Below the pieces are notes generated by a model. It searched no databases and was not told the DNA's origin. It saw nothing but the letters and a program-made list of their open reading frames with translations. 64,000 nucleotides of DNA, from assembly GCA_028564675.1 (NCBI GenBank), contig JAOVVO010000023.1, positions 124,001 through 188,000 on the forward strand, written 5' to 3'. Positions 11,301-25,000 of this stretch are shown here, in pieces (position 1 is the first letter of the stretch; the number at the start of each line of letters is the position of its first letter). The position numbers and the translations under genes are program-made. Source of the stretch: Onchocerca lupi (Eukaryota; Nematoda; Chromadorea; Rhabditida; Onchocercidae).

Positions 11301-14300
11301 ATTTGCCATCAAAATGCTTTAATCGAGATTTCCTCTCCTTCAGCTTCCAGCAAAATGATTAAACGACAATATCGCTCTAACCAAGGAACCATTCAACTTA
11401 CCCACTCCTTTGGTTTGTTGTCGTGCGACGACTACAATTGGTTCTTCCGCCATTGCAAATGCCAAACTAAAAATGTAGAATAACAATGAAGAACAAATAT
11501 TACTGATTCATAAAATGAATTATAAATAAATTGGAAGACAATGAATTAGTTGAAGAAAATCATGCAATAAATAACTCGAGTGGCAAGTTTTGGCATAATT
11601 GGTAATTAATGCATGGATATTTCAAACATTAAATTTTACAATAAATAACTTGAACAGAAAATGATGCGGAATTTAAATTCTAAATTCTATAAGAAACAAA
11701 TAAATACTGGATTAAACGAAATGAAAAACAAACTCATACATATCGAATTGCATAGTGCATAATTAATTTAGCACGAAATAATCTGACAATAAACTAGTAG
11801 TGATATGAGTATTTTCAAATATAATTCTAGCATTGCATGCAAAGATTTTTTTCCACATTCACAATCTTTCGGTCAAGGATTACATTACATAGGCTCAAAG
11901 TCAAGTAACTTAATCAATAATCTAAGAACTTCGAAAGATATAAGACGTAAATTAAGTCTTATGTTTGAACATTTATTAGTTAATTAGAATACAGTTTTGC
12001 GAAAAATGCATTTTAGAACTTCATAAATTAGCTTCCAGGATATAATATTGAAATTTAAAATGAGGACATTTTTATTAATTGAAAAAATCAACAAATTTCA
12101 CATACCTTTTTCCAATATCCATTGTAGATTCACATACTGGAAAGTAAAATAAAGCTTTCCCAAGTCTTGGAGTTTCAAGCCTTCTGTAAATCCATCCTTA
12201 ATTTGAATCAGAGGGAAAGAAAATACAAATCTTAAACTTTTAATAACTCAGAAAAAGAAAAGCATAAAGAACTGAAAGACTACTTGAAATAAATTTCATC
12301 ATTAAAATCAGGCAAATGTTCAGTTCGTGTCCGGACTTCAATGGGAAGCAACTTGCTTGAAACCTCTGGTAATGGTCCATGTTTCTTGACTTGTTTAAGC
12401 AATAATTTTGGCATACTGCCGAATGGTTCATTGAAATGCATACCCTTAATGAAATGTAAAGTTTCGATTTTAGCTTCTTTGATTGACTTAGTCCTTTTGA
12501 AAAAATCGTTAGTTGACAACTTAATTAATCGCTTAATGCAAAGTGATAATATATGCAGAGTCCACATACAATTAGGCAAGAAAAAAAAAAGATTCAAACA
12601 AAAACGTTGTTAGTTAAATAATCACGACAATCATGCAGTAAGATTAGCTCAATCAATCATCAAATGGATAACTTATTAAAAACTCCAATTATTTTTCTAA
12701 GCAATAAATTACTTGATTACAAAGAAACTTAATTGCCAGTTTACAATAAATATTTCATTAACTGCACTATTTTCCGGCTATTAAAAATTATCCAATTACC
12801 TGGCTATATGAGGCAATTTCTCAAGCATATAATAACTTACTTCCATATCCCATGGCATTCGATCATATTCACAAATGAAATATCCTGATGTAAGAGATGG
12901 TATTGTTACATCCATAGTGATTTCTATGGAAAGACGTGATAAAGCATCAGCAATCAGTGTTGAACCGGAATGAAGCAATTGTTCGCTTGTCGCATCACTA
13001 AACAGGGCACTTGCATGTTGCTCTGCATTTTCCATATATAACAATAATGGACTGTCTGAAATTGAAATAAATGAAAAAAAATTTTTGAAACAAAAAAAAG
13101 CAGAGTAAATTTTGCTTATTATAAAATAAACAGCAAAGCGATTAAGATTAAAGAAACAACTTCCTAATGGTTGAAATTGAGTAGACATAAAAAAGGAAAA
13201 GGAATGATTTTGAGGAAAAGAAACAAACCTTTAGTTTTATATAGCACAACGGAATATTTGTAATCACCAACAAGATCTTTAGCATGAAAAGTCTGGTTTA
13301 CCTACAAAATTTATGATTTACATATTTTAATATTATTATATTGGTGGACAAAAATTTCGGTATTAATAGATTGGTGCATTAAAAATGATTTCATTTTTCA
13401 CTTTGTTCAATTTGATTTTTTATACTGGAATGTATCCACAGATCCAATTTTTGTTACTAGTAAATAACTTTTTACTTATTGTTTATTTTATAACAAGGAC
13501 CAAAATATTGTGATTTTTTTTTTATCTGAATGTAAAAGGAGCAGAAGGAAGCAGAACAATTCACAATATCAGTAATGAACAATACGATGATAATTTAAAA
13601 AGTCTTAGAAAAGAGCCTTGATGAGGAACATAATGATCAATCATCTGAAGTTAACAATCTCACCAGTCGAGAGTCTCGAAGCTTTTTCTTTTGAACTACA
13701 CTAGAAAGTGTTGGGGAACTCAAGGCCAGCTATACTACAATCTTTTGGTATTTAAAAGCAAATTAATTGGAAAGGTGAGAAAGATCGCTAAGTGGATGTC
13801 ATGTAAAATAAACGATAATCAAAAGAATCATTAATTATGAACTATATCGTCTTCTCCTATTCTTCACAACAATGAAGCACTTATCCATCAGACAGTGATA
13901 TGCGATGATAAGTAGACTGTTTACAATCAGTAATGACTACAGACAAAAAAGCAACTTTTAAGCTCAAAACTGACACGATTATTGCTATCACTGTAGTTTT
14001 GCCTAACATCAAAGTAGTTCAAGAAATTGAAGAGATGAACAAAAACTGCAATAACTTTAATTAACATCGGTTAGTGAAAAAGGTACACAACGTCGGAGAT
14101 TTTAAAAATTGAAAGAATTAGGCTACGAAACTTCGTATTACTTCTCATATTCATTTCATTCTAAAATCTGTACTTCAATTAAAAAAGATGTGCGTATGTA
14201 AAGCCATTAAGAATTGAAATTAATATATATACGTTAACATTCATTTAAATTAAAATATAAATCTTGCATGAAAAATATTGGTGGTCCATTTCTAAGATGA

Positions 14301-17300
14301 AACGTAAATCTTATTTTTATTTCCCATTAGGAACCAAATGAAATATATGAATTGTAGATCACAACTTTTTATTTTAAAAAAAAAAAATCATAGAAAGAAA
14401 ACATCTCGGAACAATGTACCATTTTGTCTTTATGTAGCTTCTTTAAAGTTTTCTTTAAGAAATATTCAAAATCTTTTCCGAGCTTCTTCGATTGTCGTTC
14501 ACCAAATGCCATTTTCAGCAACTTGGCAGTCTTTTTTGAATTTTCACAGGCCGATAGACTTGCCAAAAGCTTATTTTGGCATAAAAAGAGAATTTTGCCC
14601 GACTGAAAGCAGGAATCCGTTATTTTGTCGTTCTTTTTTTTCAAAAAATATCAACGAAATGGAAAAGAACGTAATCCTCCGAGAATAATATGAGATGTTT
14701 AGGTCATATAGTCCTCCTATATAATATGAGTTGTTTAAGCTATATAATTCGAATGGAGAAATCTGTTGCCATAATGAGAATGAAAAATGATTATGCTTTG
14801 AGGGATATCAATATCTTAATTATATTCGAAATAATGTCCTCAGATAAAATCTGTTGTCGACTAAATGGGCAAAAGAGTAAAAAAATTAAAAACTATAATA
14901 TATGTTGCCTTCAATTCCTTTAAAAATAATCTCTAATATTCTCCTTTCCTTAAATCCTTAGCCCGTCGCGATGATAATAGAATTTCTGTTCCTTGTAAAT
15001 ACTATGTAGATCAATCATCAAATTTTTAAGAAATTCGAATTAAGATTTAAAATATTAAAAAATCCTACATTACTGAAATATTGCTGAAGACGAATCCAAC
15101 ATTTATCATCCAGATGAGACGTATTAGCTATAATCAAGCATGCTGTATTTTGTCCAATCCATGGATGTTTGCAGAAAGCTTCATGTGATAGATGGGAAAC
15201 AGTAAGAGTATCAGGTGGAATTAATTTACTGAGATTTTCTAAGATACGATTGAACAAATCGTCATTGTCACCAGTAAAAACTAAAATCTGCAAAAGAAAA
15301 GCAAGCTTAAAGACATAGGACCCCTGCAAATGCACATAAAAATTTCGTGCTTTTAATTCAATATTTTTCATTCGAAATTTTCTTTCCAGTGATTATCAAA
15401 TAAGCAGACAATTATTTAGCGTTCGAAATTGTATAAATTTCAGTTTTAAATATAAAAAGTGAAAAAATATAATAAATAGTATATTGAAAAGATTTCGACG
15501 TTAAATTCGTCTAAATCTTCTGATTTATTATGAAATAATACATTTAGTACTGAATGAATTTCTCAAACATCTAATTTTCGGAAAAAAATAATATATTTTT
15601 TAGCAAAACAAAGTTTAAAAACTTAATGCTGAAGGTTTCGTGCGAACTTTTTGATCATTTGTCCTGATGTGCAAATGAGTATTGCTAATCCGGAACATTT
15701 TTTTATCCAGTAACTTTGGCTGTTCTTCTGAGTTTAAGAACAGTGGCAGTGACGGAATAAAAGGGGAATTAGGAGAGATGTAATGGTCTGAAAAAAATTT
15801 GGATAATTAATTCTTTAGGTAAAGACAAAGAAGTGCACCAATTTCTGGGATTAAGCATGAATCAAACGCTGCAAACTTGAATTCCCTCAAAATATTAAAA
15901 AAAGTAATATTAATACGAAAAGAACAGATTAGAATAAGTAACAAAAGATGGCCAAAGTGAAATTGATAAGACAGAAATATCTTATCGTCTCTTTTAAGAT
16001 TATTTTTGCTTTAAATCTTGATACCCCAAGAAACGAGACTTTCAACCTTAACTCAAACCATTTCACTGGAATTCCGCTTTTATATTTATTCCATAATTTT
16101 CTTGTTATACTAAAGAAAAAGCAAATCATGCCGCTTCGAAAATGATAGTGACTCTGACTGATCATTGTAACAACAAATAACCTCTTCCCCCTCCTCTTCT
16201 CCATCATCTATGATAGGTTAATAAATCATTTTAACTAATGTTGGCAACATTACCGATTCTAAAAACACATAATTTTGAGCTTATCACTGGTCATATCGCC
16301 AAAATTGATACTTAAATATAATCTAGAGGCCTATTATTCGAGAAATAATTGCGCCCGTATTGCGTAAACAACATCTGATTTTCATTAATAAGGAATCATC
16401 ATACATAAACATATCATTTTGAAAATTATGAAAAACAAAATGTGCATATATGAGATAGTTTGAATTGCAATGATGATGATTTTGCTTACCTGTTGTTGAT
16501 GATGTTTTATATGTATCCTGAAATTTGTATCACGTTAAAATATAAATAATACCAGATATAAGAAATATTTATTTGTATAAGACAAATATATGAAAATTTT
16601 CTGCTGATATTTCCCATCCTAGTCTACCTCAATTTAATTCGATTGAATTCTCACTAACCGAAGTATTTTTCTGAGTTGATGATTGTGATTCTTTTTTTGT
16701 GAAAGTTGTTAAATTTATGGTCGTTTTTGAAAATTCGCTCTCCTGAGCTTTGTTCACAGATTCAGCATTTGAAATATTTCGATCTCCAGAGTTCCTAATA
16801 ATTGATTGTTGACCTGATTGAATTGGAACCTGATTACACCCTACTTGAATCTGATTTGAGTAATCACTTATCCGACTTGAAATCACTCGCTTCTCGTTTG
16901 ACTGAGGTTGAATCTGACTCATTTCATCTTGGATTAAACTTTGCTGGATCGAAGGATGACTCATCTCGTTTGGAATCTGATCAATGATGATCTGAATTTG
17001 ATTTCTTTTTTCGATATCATTCATACTGTCTTTCGTAAGTTTCACTGGTACATTAATGTCCTCATTGTGCATTAAATTAATATAATCTATTTCTTTCGGA
17101 ATGATTTCCGTCGAGACTACTGAGGATGTTCTGTCCACATGATTATCCATTTTTTGCAACTTTTTTGGGTTATTTAATGGATTCATAGAAGAATGAAGGA
17201 TGTGCTTTTCAAAACGAGAAAATCTCGTTTTTTGACCAAACTGTTGACTTTTTGATTGTCTGAAAATTATTAATTAAGTCAGTGGAAATAATCTTGACAT

Positions 17301-20300
17301 TCATTCTTAATTTCTCGCACTTTGATCATATTCGTTAAAAATACAGCACAAAATTTCTGAAATTAAAATGAAACGTATTACACACACATACAATATCTAA
17401 AACCATGCTTCTAGTTTAAAAAAAATCTAATTAATAAAAGATAAAGAATGGAAAGTATAACAAAAAATGAAAAAGATGTGAAAAAGTAAACTCAAAATAA
17501 GTCAATTAATAAATACAAAGTTTAAAACTCTTTGGAATAAAAATAGGATTATTTACCATCTAAAAAAAATTTAAATATGCTATAAATTGATATATAAAAC
17601 TGTTCCGTTTTAAAATATTTCATGGATTATTTGAACAAAAAATAAATAAATAGATAATAATCAAAGGAAGAGAAATTGCAAAAAAAAAAAAAAAAAAAAA
17701 AATGATGAAGTTGATAGAAACAGATTTCATGCGAAAGAACAGCGAGATTAGTTTTTCCGACCCTTTTTAGCATGATTTTTATTCAACAAGACATTTTTCA
17801 TCCAGTCAATACTTTTGTCACACATCCTATCATTTTAATCAATATGATAAACCTAAACAGTAATCTAGCAGCAAAAAATTGACAGAAATGTAAATTATGT
17901 TAAAAGAGAAAAAAGTATTGAACGGATTTTTTGGCTAATTCCAGACATGTTTTTGGGTGAAACTCACATCTCTATTGTTACGAACCTATAATTATGGCAT
18001 GCAAATGATATGAACTTCGTGATAATATGTGAAGGGGCGTCTCATCAATCTCTTAAGAAAATATCTCATTTTTGGGAAAAAAAAAATAACTCATGAAGCA
18101 TTCCATATAATCTATGCAAATTAATATTTCTTCCAAATTAAAATTTAAATAACAACCTTGAAAGCCATTTGCTCATTTTATTTTGTTCTTGAAGATATCT
18201 GATGTAGAATGGTGTAACTTCATCGATTAATGTCTGGGTTCGTTCGAGAGATACAGAACATGCCCTTGATTGATATAAATCCGACTTCGTGACATATTTA
18301 AAACAGTCGTTGTTTGGCACATCAACCGATGATCTATGTATATTTACAGCTAAATACATTGATCTAGTCTCAGTTTTTTAGGTTTAGTTTACAAATGATA
18401 TATATATATCTTTGAAATGATTATTTAAAAAAAAAATGAAACCATTGATTAATTTTATGATTCAATTAATAATCAGAAAATTATTGAACCACTGAATGAT
18501 GAGGTACATCCGAAATTATTTATGGTTGTATCAAAAATTTTAACAAATGTAGAGTAAGGATAACTTTCTATAATATAAAAATTTATTGTTCTGATTGTTG
18601 ATGGAAGATTAAGATTATTTATAAAATCACTGGAATTTCCATCAACTATTTCTATTCAACTGATTTTTTAATTTCGTAAATATTTTACTTTTTATTTATT
18701 TATTTTTTGATATCAGCATATGAAAAATGAAAATTTAATTGATATGAAAGATGATATATCATGATATTTCAAACATGAAAAAGCCTACGGAAAAATAGCT
18801 GGTACTGGTAATTCCAGTCGATGATCATAATGTATTACTGCATCATTATCATGGAATAGTGACAAAGTTGAGTAATCGTGAAAATCCTGATAATCATCTT
18901 TATCGATGGTACAGCTATGTTCTCGTTCATAAAGTGATTCCAGTAACGAGAGTGGCTCCGAGGATAGACTGTTACATGATGAATTCATCCACCATTTATC
19001 ACCAAAAAAAATGACTATTTATTATGTTCATTACAAAAAGATTTATTTTATTCTTTCTTTTTGTTTCTTTTTTCTATATCACATGGCTTTTTTTTTGAAA
19101 TTATAATTTAAAATACAGCTAATTTTTACTTTCATTATTATATAATTTACGGAGATTTTATGTTCTCGATATATAAACTATAAAAAATTTATTATACAAT
19201 GTATCAATATGTTACTTTGGCTGATCAATAAACATTATCTCTATAGTTTATACGCATCTATTCTACTTCAATATCCAACGTTCAAAGGGAAATTCTAAAC
19301 ATTGAAAGTATTGCAATCAATAATAAATCAACTAACTATGTTACAGATATAATATAAAAATATCATGACATCTTGGCCATCAGTTTTTAAATAAGAAAAA
19401 GAAGAAAATTATCAAAGTCATACTGTATACATAAAAGTTGATAATAATGAAGCTTACAACTTCGAGAAGGCGATACACTTCCTCGTAAACTATTACTACC
19501 ATCCAGTTGAAAGAAAAAATTTTCCGGTAATGTTATCACTGAAAAATAATTTATTCATATGTGCATATTAAGAAAGTTAACTTTTCGTTTGAACATATGC
19601 AAACATTATTTGCAAAATATCACTATCAATTTCTAACCAGAAAAGAAATTATAAATTTGTGAAAAAATTGTAAAAAAGTTTTCTTAAATTCAAAAAAAAC
19701 CCGAAATACGTTTAGCATATCTAAATCCACAAAATTCTGACGAAAAAAAACCTATCAGATTTAATGATTCATCTGTAGAACTAACTGCATGTATAAGATA
19801 TGACCATTAAGATAATTCTAATTATTCATAGGAAAAATTGCAATTACCGCAAAAATTATGATTTTCCCGTTTTCTTAAAACAAAATTATTCGTCATTCTG
19901 AATAAACAAAGTAAGAAATAAAAATTTTTCAAATTTTCAATTTCTACCAACCTTTCATCATTTTAACCACTGCTTTGCCATCAATATCAAATAATGCATT
20001 CTGCGACCATGCAAAAGCAATATCATAAAAATCATACAATGTACATTCATAAAGGATTTCCCATGGACGCCCTCGTCGATGAGCGATTTTATTGCATAAA
20101 TTACCAACCTAACAAATTCTTGAAATTAATTATTGAACAAAATAAATTTTACAAAACTCTTATTTTTCCCTCTTCATAACGTATTAATTATGATCTCAAC
20201 AACACTTTTCCTCCTCTGTCATCTTCGTTTCTTATAACTTTTCATCATTTAAATTAGTACTATCCCATACTGAATTCTGTTTTTCCGCACTATTCTAGCG

Positions 20301-22067
20301 ATATATTATATGGAACAGAGATATATTAAACAGATAAATTTACCAGAACTGGTGATAAACCAGAGAAAATAGTATCACTGCTTATATTTGACTGTTCATC
20401 AACAATATTTAATGAATCGTTAACAGTTACATCATCCGACGTTTCACATTCATCGGATTTTTTATTCAAAAAAGCAATAAAATGAACACGTGGAAGAGAA
20501 CCATGGATTGATGGCATAAATATATTCCAATCCATAATATCTAATTGTGTCTAAAGATGAAATTAAGGATGAAAAGTTCGAAATAAATTTTGGAAATCTA
20601 AAAAAAAAAATCTATTCATTGTTTTTTCCATTCATTTCGTAAAGATGGGATGTTATAACGGGAATTATCGAATTTCGAAGAAATTAAATTTATTTCAATA
20701 ATTTTTGAAAAGCTTAATATTAATTTTGAATTTCCAAAAAAATTCCAGTTTTATATCGTATGATTTCGCTTGAACCTGAAAGTCTGATAATGGAAATAGA
20801 AAATCTTAGATTTCAAAACATCAACATGAGCTTTGTCAAATGCAGTCTGCTTTGCATATGCTAGAAACAAGGGATTATTGGAATTATCAAGAAATCCAAA
20901 CAACTAAAAAGACATTTTCAGGTTAGACTAATCAAAATGTGAAAAATATATTCCTCGGAATGCGCACATACCACTATCAACACTTATATATAAAACAATC
21001 AGATAATTCTTCTAATCAAGATCAGGAAAATGAATTCTATCAAGATAACTCATAAAATTATCCAAAAAAAAGTGCAGAAAATAATCAGATAATTTTTCTT
21101 GATGATTCTGGCAATAAAGTTTCGCACTTATCAAATTTTCGAATTTAAACTTCAGTTCGATTCTAATTTCATTTCCAACTTTTACAATTCAAATTGCGGA
21201 CTTTTTTTCAAGAAAATCTCGTCTAGTTTTACTCCTAGAGAAATTAAGAAAAAAATTTTCCAAAACAGCTTACATCATCTGATTGAATAACAAATTCCAT
21301 TTCCTCAGTGCGATAAATTGGTCTTGAAATAAGTTCACCTGGAAGGCATGGTTCACTATTCGTCTTTCTTAGTGTATCCAACGAGTTACTTAATTTTTCA
21401 TGACTGAAATGCTTGGATAATTTGATTTAGAATATAAAGATTTAATTAGAATGTAATGAGGTAGGCAATGTAGTTAGTTATTTATAGTTACAAATGTTTA
21501 TCTCTTCTCAATGTAAGAAACTTCACATGCAATTGACAAAGTATATTAAAGGAATCAGTAGGTGAAAAATTAAAAAATGATTATAAAAGATATCTAAGTA
21601 AGTTGGTTCGTTAATATGTCAAAAGAATAAATAAAAAGAGAGCATCTAGAATAAGACTAAATAACTATATAAAGGAAGAATAAAAAAGTAAAATAAACAC
21701 AAATCATAAAAATAAATATTTAAAAAGTACTTAAGGAATTGAACAAACAATTAAGTAAATGAACAGTAAGAAAAATAAGCATTTAAATAAATCGATAAGT
21801 GGAGAATTTAGCATAAAATAAGTATTTATAAAACTGATATCCTTACAATGAAAAATCTCTGAGTAATAATAAAATCCTATAAGGATTATAAATTAATTAC
21901 CTTTTTCTATTCCTTGAGAAGCAAGAAAAAGACGGAATTTTCCGACATAAAAGTATCGAATTATGCGAAAGATTCCAAATGAAATATTCGGATAATACTG
22001 ACACAAGCCGTTGACGTCGTGCAAACTGCACTGCAGACAACATAAGCGACCATACGAAAAATATCAT
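8330..22067 (-). CDS. bpl-1: Biotin-protein ligase / holocarboxylase synthetase
   Basis: Nineteen exons (complement): 21901-22067, 21274-21403, 20344-20550, 19952-20108, 19458-19538, 18789-19014, 18157-18363, 16659-17259, 15069-15287, 13229-13301, 12841-13055, 12284-12519, 12106-12183, 11402-11466, 10909-11072, 9815-9929, 9382-9498, 8795-8867, 8330-8513; about 1104 residues, every junction in phase. The enzyme makes biotinyl-AMP and attaches biotin to carboxylases. Visible parts: GRPWEILYECTLYDFYD in the N-terminal region; a Gln/Ser/Asn-rich low-complexity exon (about 392-592); the BPL_N segment from ILVFTGDND (about 593); the catalytic domain with ARQQTKGVGRSGNQWLSP (about 880-897) and KWPNDIYYG (Lys about 949, matching the BirA catalytic lysine region); and the C-terminal domain with HPDGNTFDMM. 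The second residue of the BirA GRGR loop is Val here, but that position varies in the family. An alternative junction (exon 12800-13055 joined to 12284-12493) is also in phase. The ATG follows a tttttttag acceptor by seven bases. Confidence 0.9.
13340..14170 (+). mobile_element. Degenerate mariner-family transposon in a bpl-1 intron
   Basis: The long intron between bpl-1 exons at 13301 and 15069 carries a decayed mariner on the opposite strand. A mariner-like terminal motif TTGGTGCATTAAAAATGA starts at 13371. At 13865-13915 the frame reads HNNEALIHQTVICDDK then a stop, matching the transposase block around the first catalytic aspartate (usual form CDEKW). At 14112-14160 it reads KELGYETSYYFSYSFH, matching the block before the last catalytic residue (usual KLNELGYE..PYSPDLSP), where the aspartate is lost. 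Many stops and frame changes separate the blocks, so it is dead. A clear 3' inverted repeat was not found, so the right end is approximate. Confidence 0.7.
16490..16517 (-). other. Candidate 28-nt microexon in bpl-1
   Basis: A 28-base segment is bounded by a good acceptor (tttcag) and donor (GTAAGC) on the minus strand, between bpl-1 exons 16659-17259 and 15069-15287. If included, the next exon stays in frame only when its second acceptor (attttag, making the exon 15069-15280) is used. The predicted net change is 7 residues. It may be a cryptic pseudoexon; the form without it keeps the conserved ILVFTG segment. Confidence 0.35.
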
Positions 22068-22085
22068 AATTAACCTAAAAAAAGT
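22061..22085 (-). other. Probable spliced-leader acceptor of bpl-1
   Basis: On the minus strand a T-run ends in tttttttag and is followed by GTTAATT and the ATG at 22067-22065. No paired donor was found upstream. The first exon is otherwise an unusual hydrophobic start (MIFFVWSLMLSAVQFARR), so an alternative upstream first exon is possible. Confidence 0.5.
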
Positions 22086-25000
22086 ATTCCTGTTTTCCAA
22101 ATACTAATTTCATATTATGAGGAAGATAGTACTTTTACAATAATTTCAAAAACGTAATTTCATAATATTATGAAGAGAATATTCTCAACAAATACTTCCA
22201 TAATATTCTGAAGAAAGCATTCCTATAATGTTCTGGATAAAATGCATAAATATCAAAATTTTACTTATCCTTAGTAATTTATTTATTCTATTATATTCAA
22301 TTACACATCAAAAAAGAAAGTAGATAATTCACTAAAAGACTTATCAGTGTATTCACATATCACGACAAATACTACTGTGAAGAAAGGATGTCATAGCTTA
22401 AATTTTAAATTTTATGTAAGAAAGAATAACATTTTACATAAATCCACATCTCTTAAATAAATAAAAAATATCAAAACTAGATAAATTTAACAACAAAAGC
22501 AAATCTATATATCACGGATGTTCTCTTATCTATGAAATTATAACTTTATCATTATTTTCTACTGAATTCGAAAAGTTCTTATTTATTAAAATGGAACATG
22601 TACAGTTTATTATAATCACTTTCATGAAGTTTGATTTTAACGTTATATCATAATTTGCTATTGAAACTGAGAATGATTAAGCTATTCACCGGAATCAGTA
22701 AAAAAATCATCAAGAGTTTCATCCAAGAGCTCAGATTGATCATATGTAACATTTCGTCACATATAAATCATCGAAATATAAGTCAAATTGAATACTTAAA
22801 AAATAAAAGTCCTCATTTCCTATATACACATTAAATTACTGAACGACTATTCAAACAGTTCAAATAGTTTGAATAGGAAATAAAGTACAGATATAAAAAT
22901 GAATAAAATAATATTTCACTTTGTTGAATTCTATCGTAAAGATCTGTATTTCATAAGCAAACAATAAGAAAAAATTCTCTGTCGTAAAATAATTTTATAA
23001 ATTTATTTATTTAATATAAATTAATTTTTACTACAATTACTTGAATTATTCATTTGATCTAACTTACTTTTTATTATAATTATGAATCATTAACTTTTAT
23101 TATATAGCACTTAAATGATGAAAAAAAAAAAAAAAAAAAAAGGAATTACGGATTTTCACATGAAAATTTATTTTTTTTTCCTGAAATTTATTTATTTATT
23201 ATTAATAATTTATTCATACGATTACTCGATGTGTTAAATTTGAAGTTTTAAAGATTGAATTACCAGTCTAAAATGATTGATAATTCAACCTTTAAAACGG
23301 TCTAATTCAGTTCACTACTCTGCAATAAAGCATCATTCAGCAATAAAAGTATGTTCTAGAATAGCGTTCGACTTTATCATCTTTACGTATTTAAGTTATT
23401 GATATCGTAATCTATCATGATTGAATGAATTAATGAATTGACGATTAATTAAATTTAACTGACTGATAAATGAATGAATTAGCATCTCACTTTTTTGCAT
23501 AATTTTACTTCAACAAGAAGAGACAACTATCGCAATCATTATCGATCATATTGCTTTTGCCATTTAGATCGTCAAACAGCGCATCTGAAATGGATATAAA
23601 TTCCTAAAAGTTATTAATATGGAAAATTAAAATGAATGATGTTGAAATGAAGAATATTTTCCTTTCTTATATTTATTTCTCTCATTTTTTGATTACGGCC
23701 GAAAAGTTTGCACGAGAAATAAGAATTTAAAAATTCGAATTAAAAGATACTTTAAAGATATTAATAGGCATGTTGTTTTTTCGCAGCATCTCATTAATAT
23801 TTAAAGCTAAAATAACGATGGATAGCTAATCCTTAATAGATTCGAAAAATTAATGGTAAATTTATGTTATCATTTTGGAAACGTTATCCATCATCGATTT
23901 GATGTAATTTGATGTATCAAATGATAAGGCACAATTTTTCCCATATATACAAATTGCGATAAATACATGGAAATTACTGCCATTAAAATCAGCAATAATC
24001 AGAAGTACGAAAATCTATACTCATTAGCACACACTGTTTCCATGAAATCATGATCTTATGCAAGGTTTGACTATAGCATAAAATTAAACGATGAAATTGC
24101 TTCACAAGGAAAAATATAATCAGTTGAAGTTTCAGCTGTTCAATTTTATGATGTGAACTTTCACAGCTTTAAATCAATTTTAAGTGAGAATAATACAAAG
24201 ATATTTTCCATAAAAATGTATGATTGAAAAAAATTTCAAGAAATGGATGAAACAAGCAAAAAATTTAAAAATGAAAAAATTGATTTATGCTATTTGTATT
24301 TATTTTTCAAAAAAATTAAGTTCGATTTCATTCAATTTAAAGAAATGTCTTATCTAGCAAAGTAAAGAAAAATCAAATGGCTCGGAATTCAATAACTAAA
24401 GGAAGAAAGATGAAAATTTTAACAAAGCTAAAAGGAAGCATATTCCGAAAGTGCTAAATGCAATATAACAATAATCACATTTTGCAAATTCTATTAAATT
24501 ATTCGAAGAAAAATCCTTTTCTTTGAATAAGGTAATATCGAAGAAAATAAATTCACATCTTCGAAATTAAATTTAATAACACACTCAATTAAATTGATGT
24601 ACATCATGTACATGACAATTTTCAAATATCAATTTAACTGACTATATTAAAAAAAAAAAAAAAAAATAAAACTTAATCTCAAACATGAAAGGAAACTTTG
24701 AAAATTTGCAACGAAAGATACATTTAAGACTCGAAAAATCACAATGAAAAAATGACATTATGCCTTTTTGAGGCCTTTGCAAAGGAAGTAAGAGAGTGAA
24801 CTTTAAATTTCGATCAATATTTCATTTTTTTTTGCAAAGAAATGAAGTGCTTTCTAGCCATTAAATATAAAAAAGAAATAGGAAAGAAAATTTTAAAAAG
24901 CGAATAAAAAAAAATTTTGAATAAATTTGGTAACTGTTCGAATTTTGAACAAAATCAAATGATCAAAAATCATGGAAATTTCAACTCCAATACACAGCAA

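Noticed and set aside
11467..12105. Extra bpl-1 exon from the 60-codon plus-strand frame at 11805-11987
   Set aside because: Wrong strand for bpl-1, and the flanking bpl-1 exons already join in phase without it.
14338..14688. 116-codon plus-strand frame (and its 91-codon antisense) as a gene
   Set aside because: Located in the same bpl-1 intron as the mariner remnant; no known domain, low-complexity Lys/Phe content. Possibly further transposon debris but not demonstrable.
17679..17701. A-runs and T-runs (for example 17679-17701, 23119-23141, 60258-60285) as retroposon tails
   Set aside because: No adjacent element body or target-site duplication; such homopolymers are common in this AT-rich sequence, often as intron polypyrimidine tracts.
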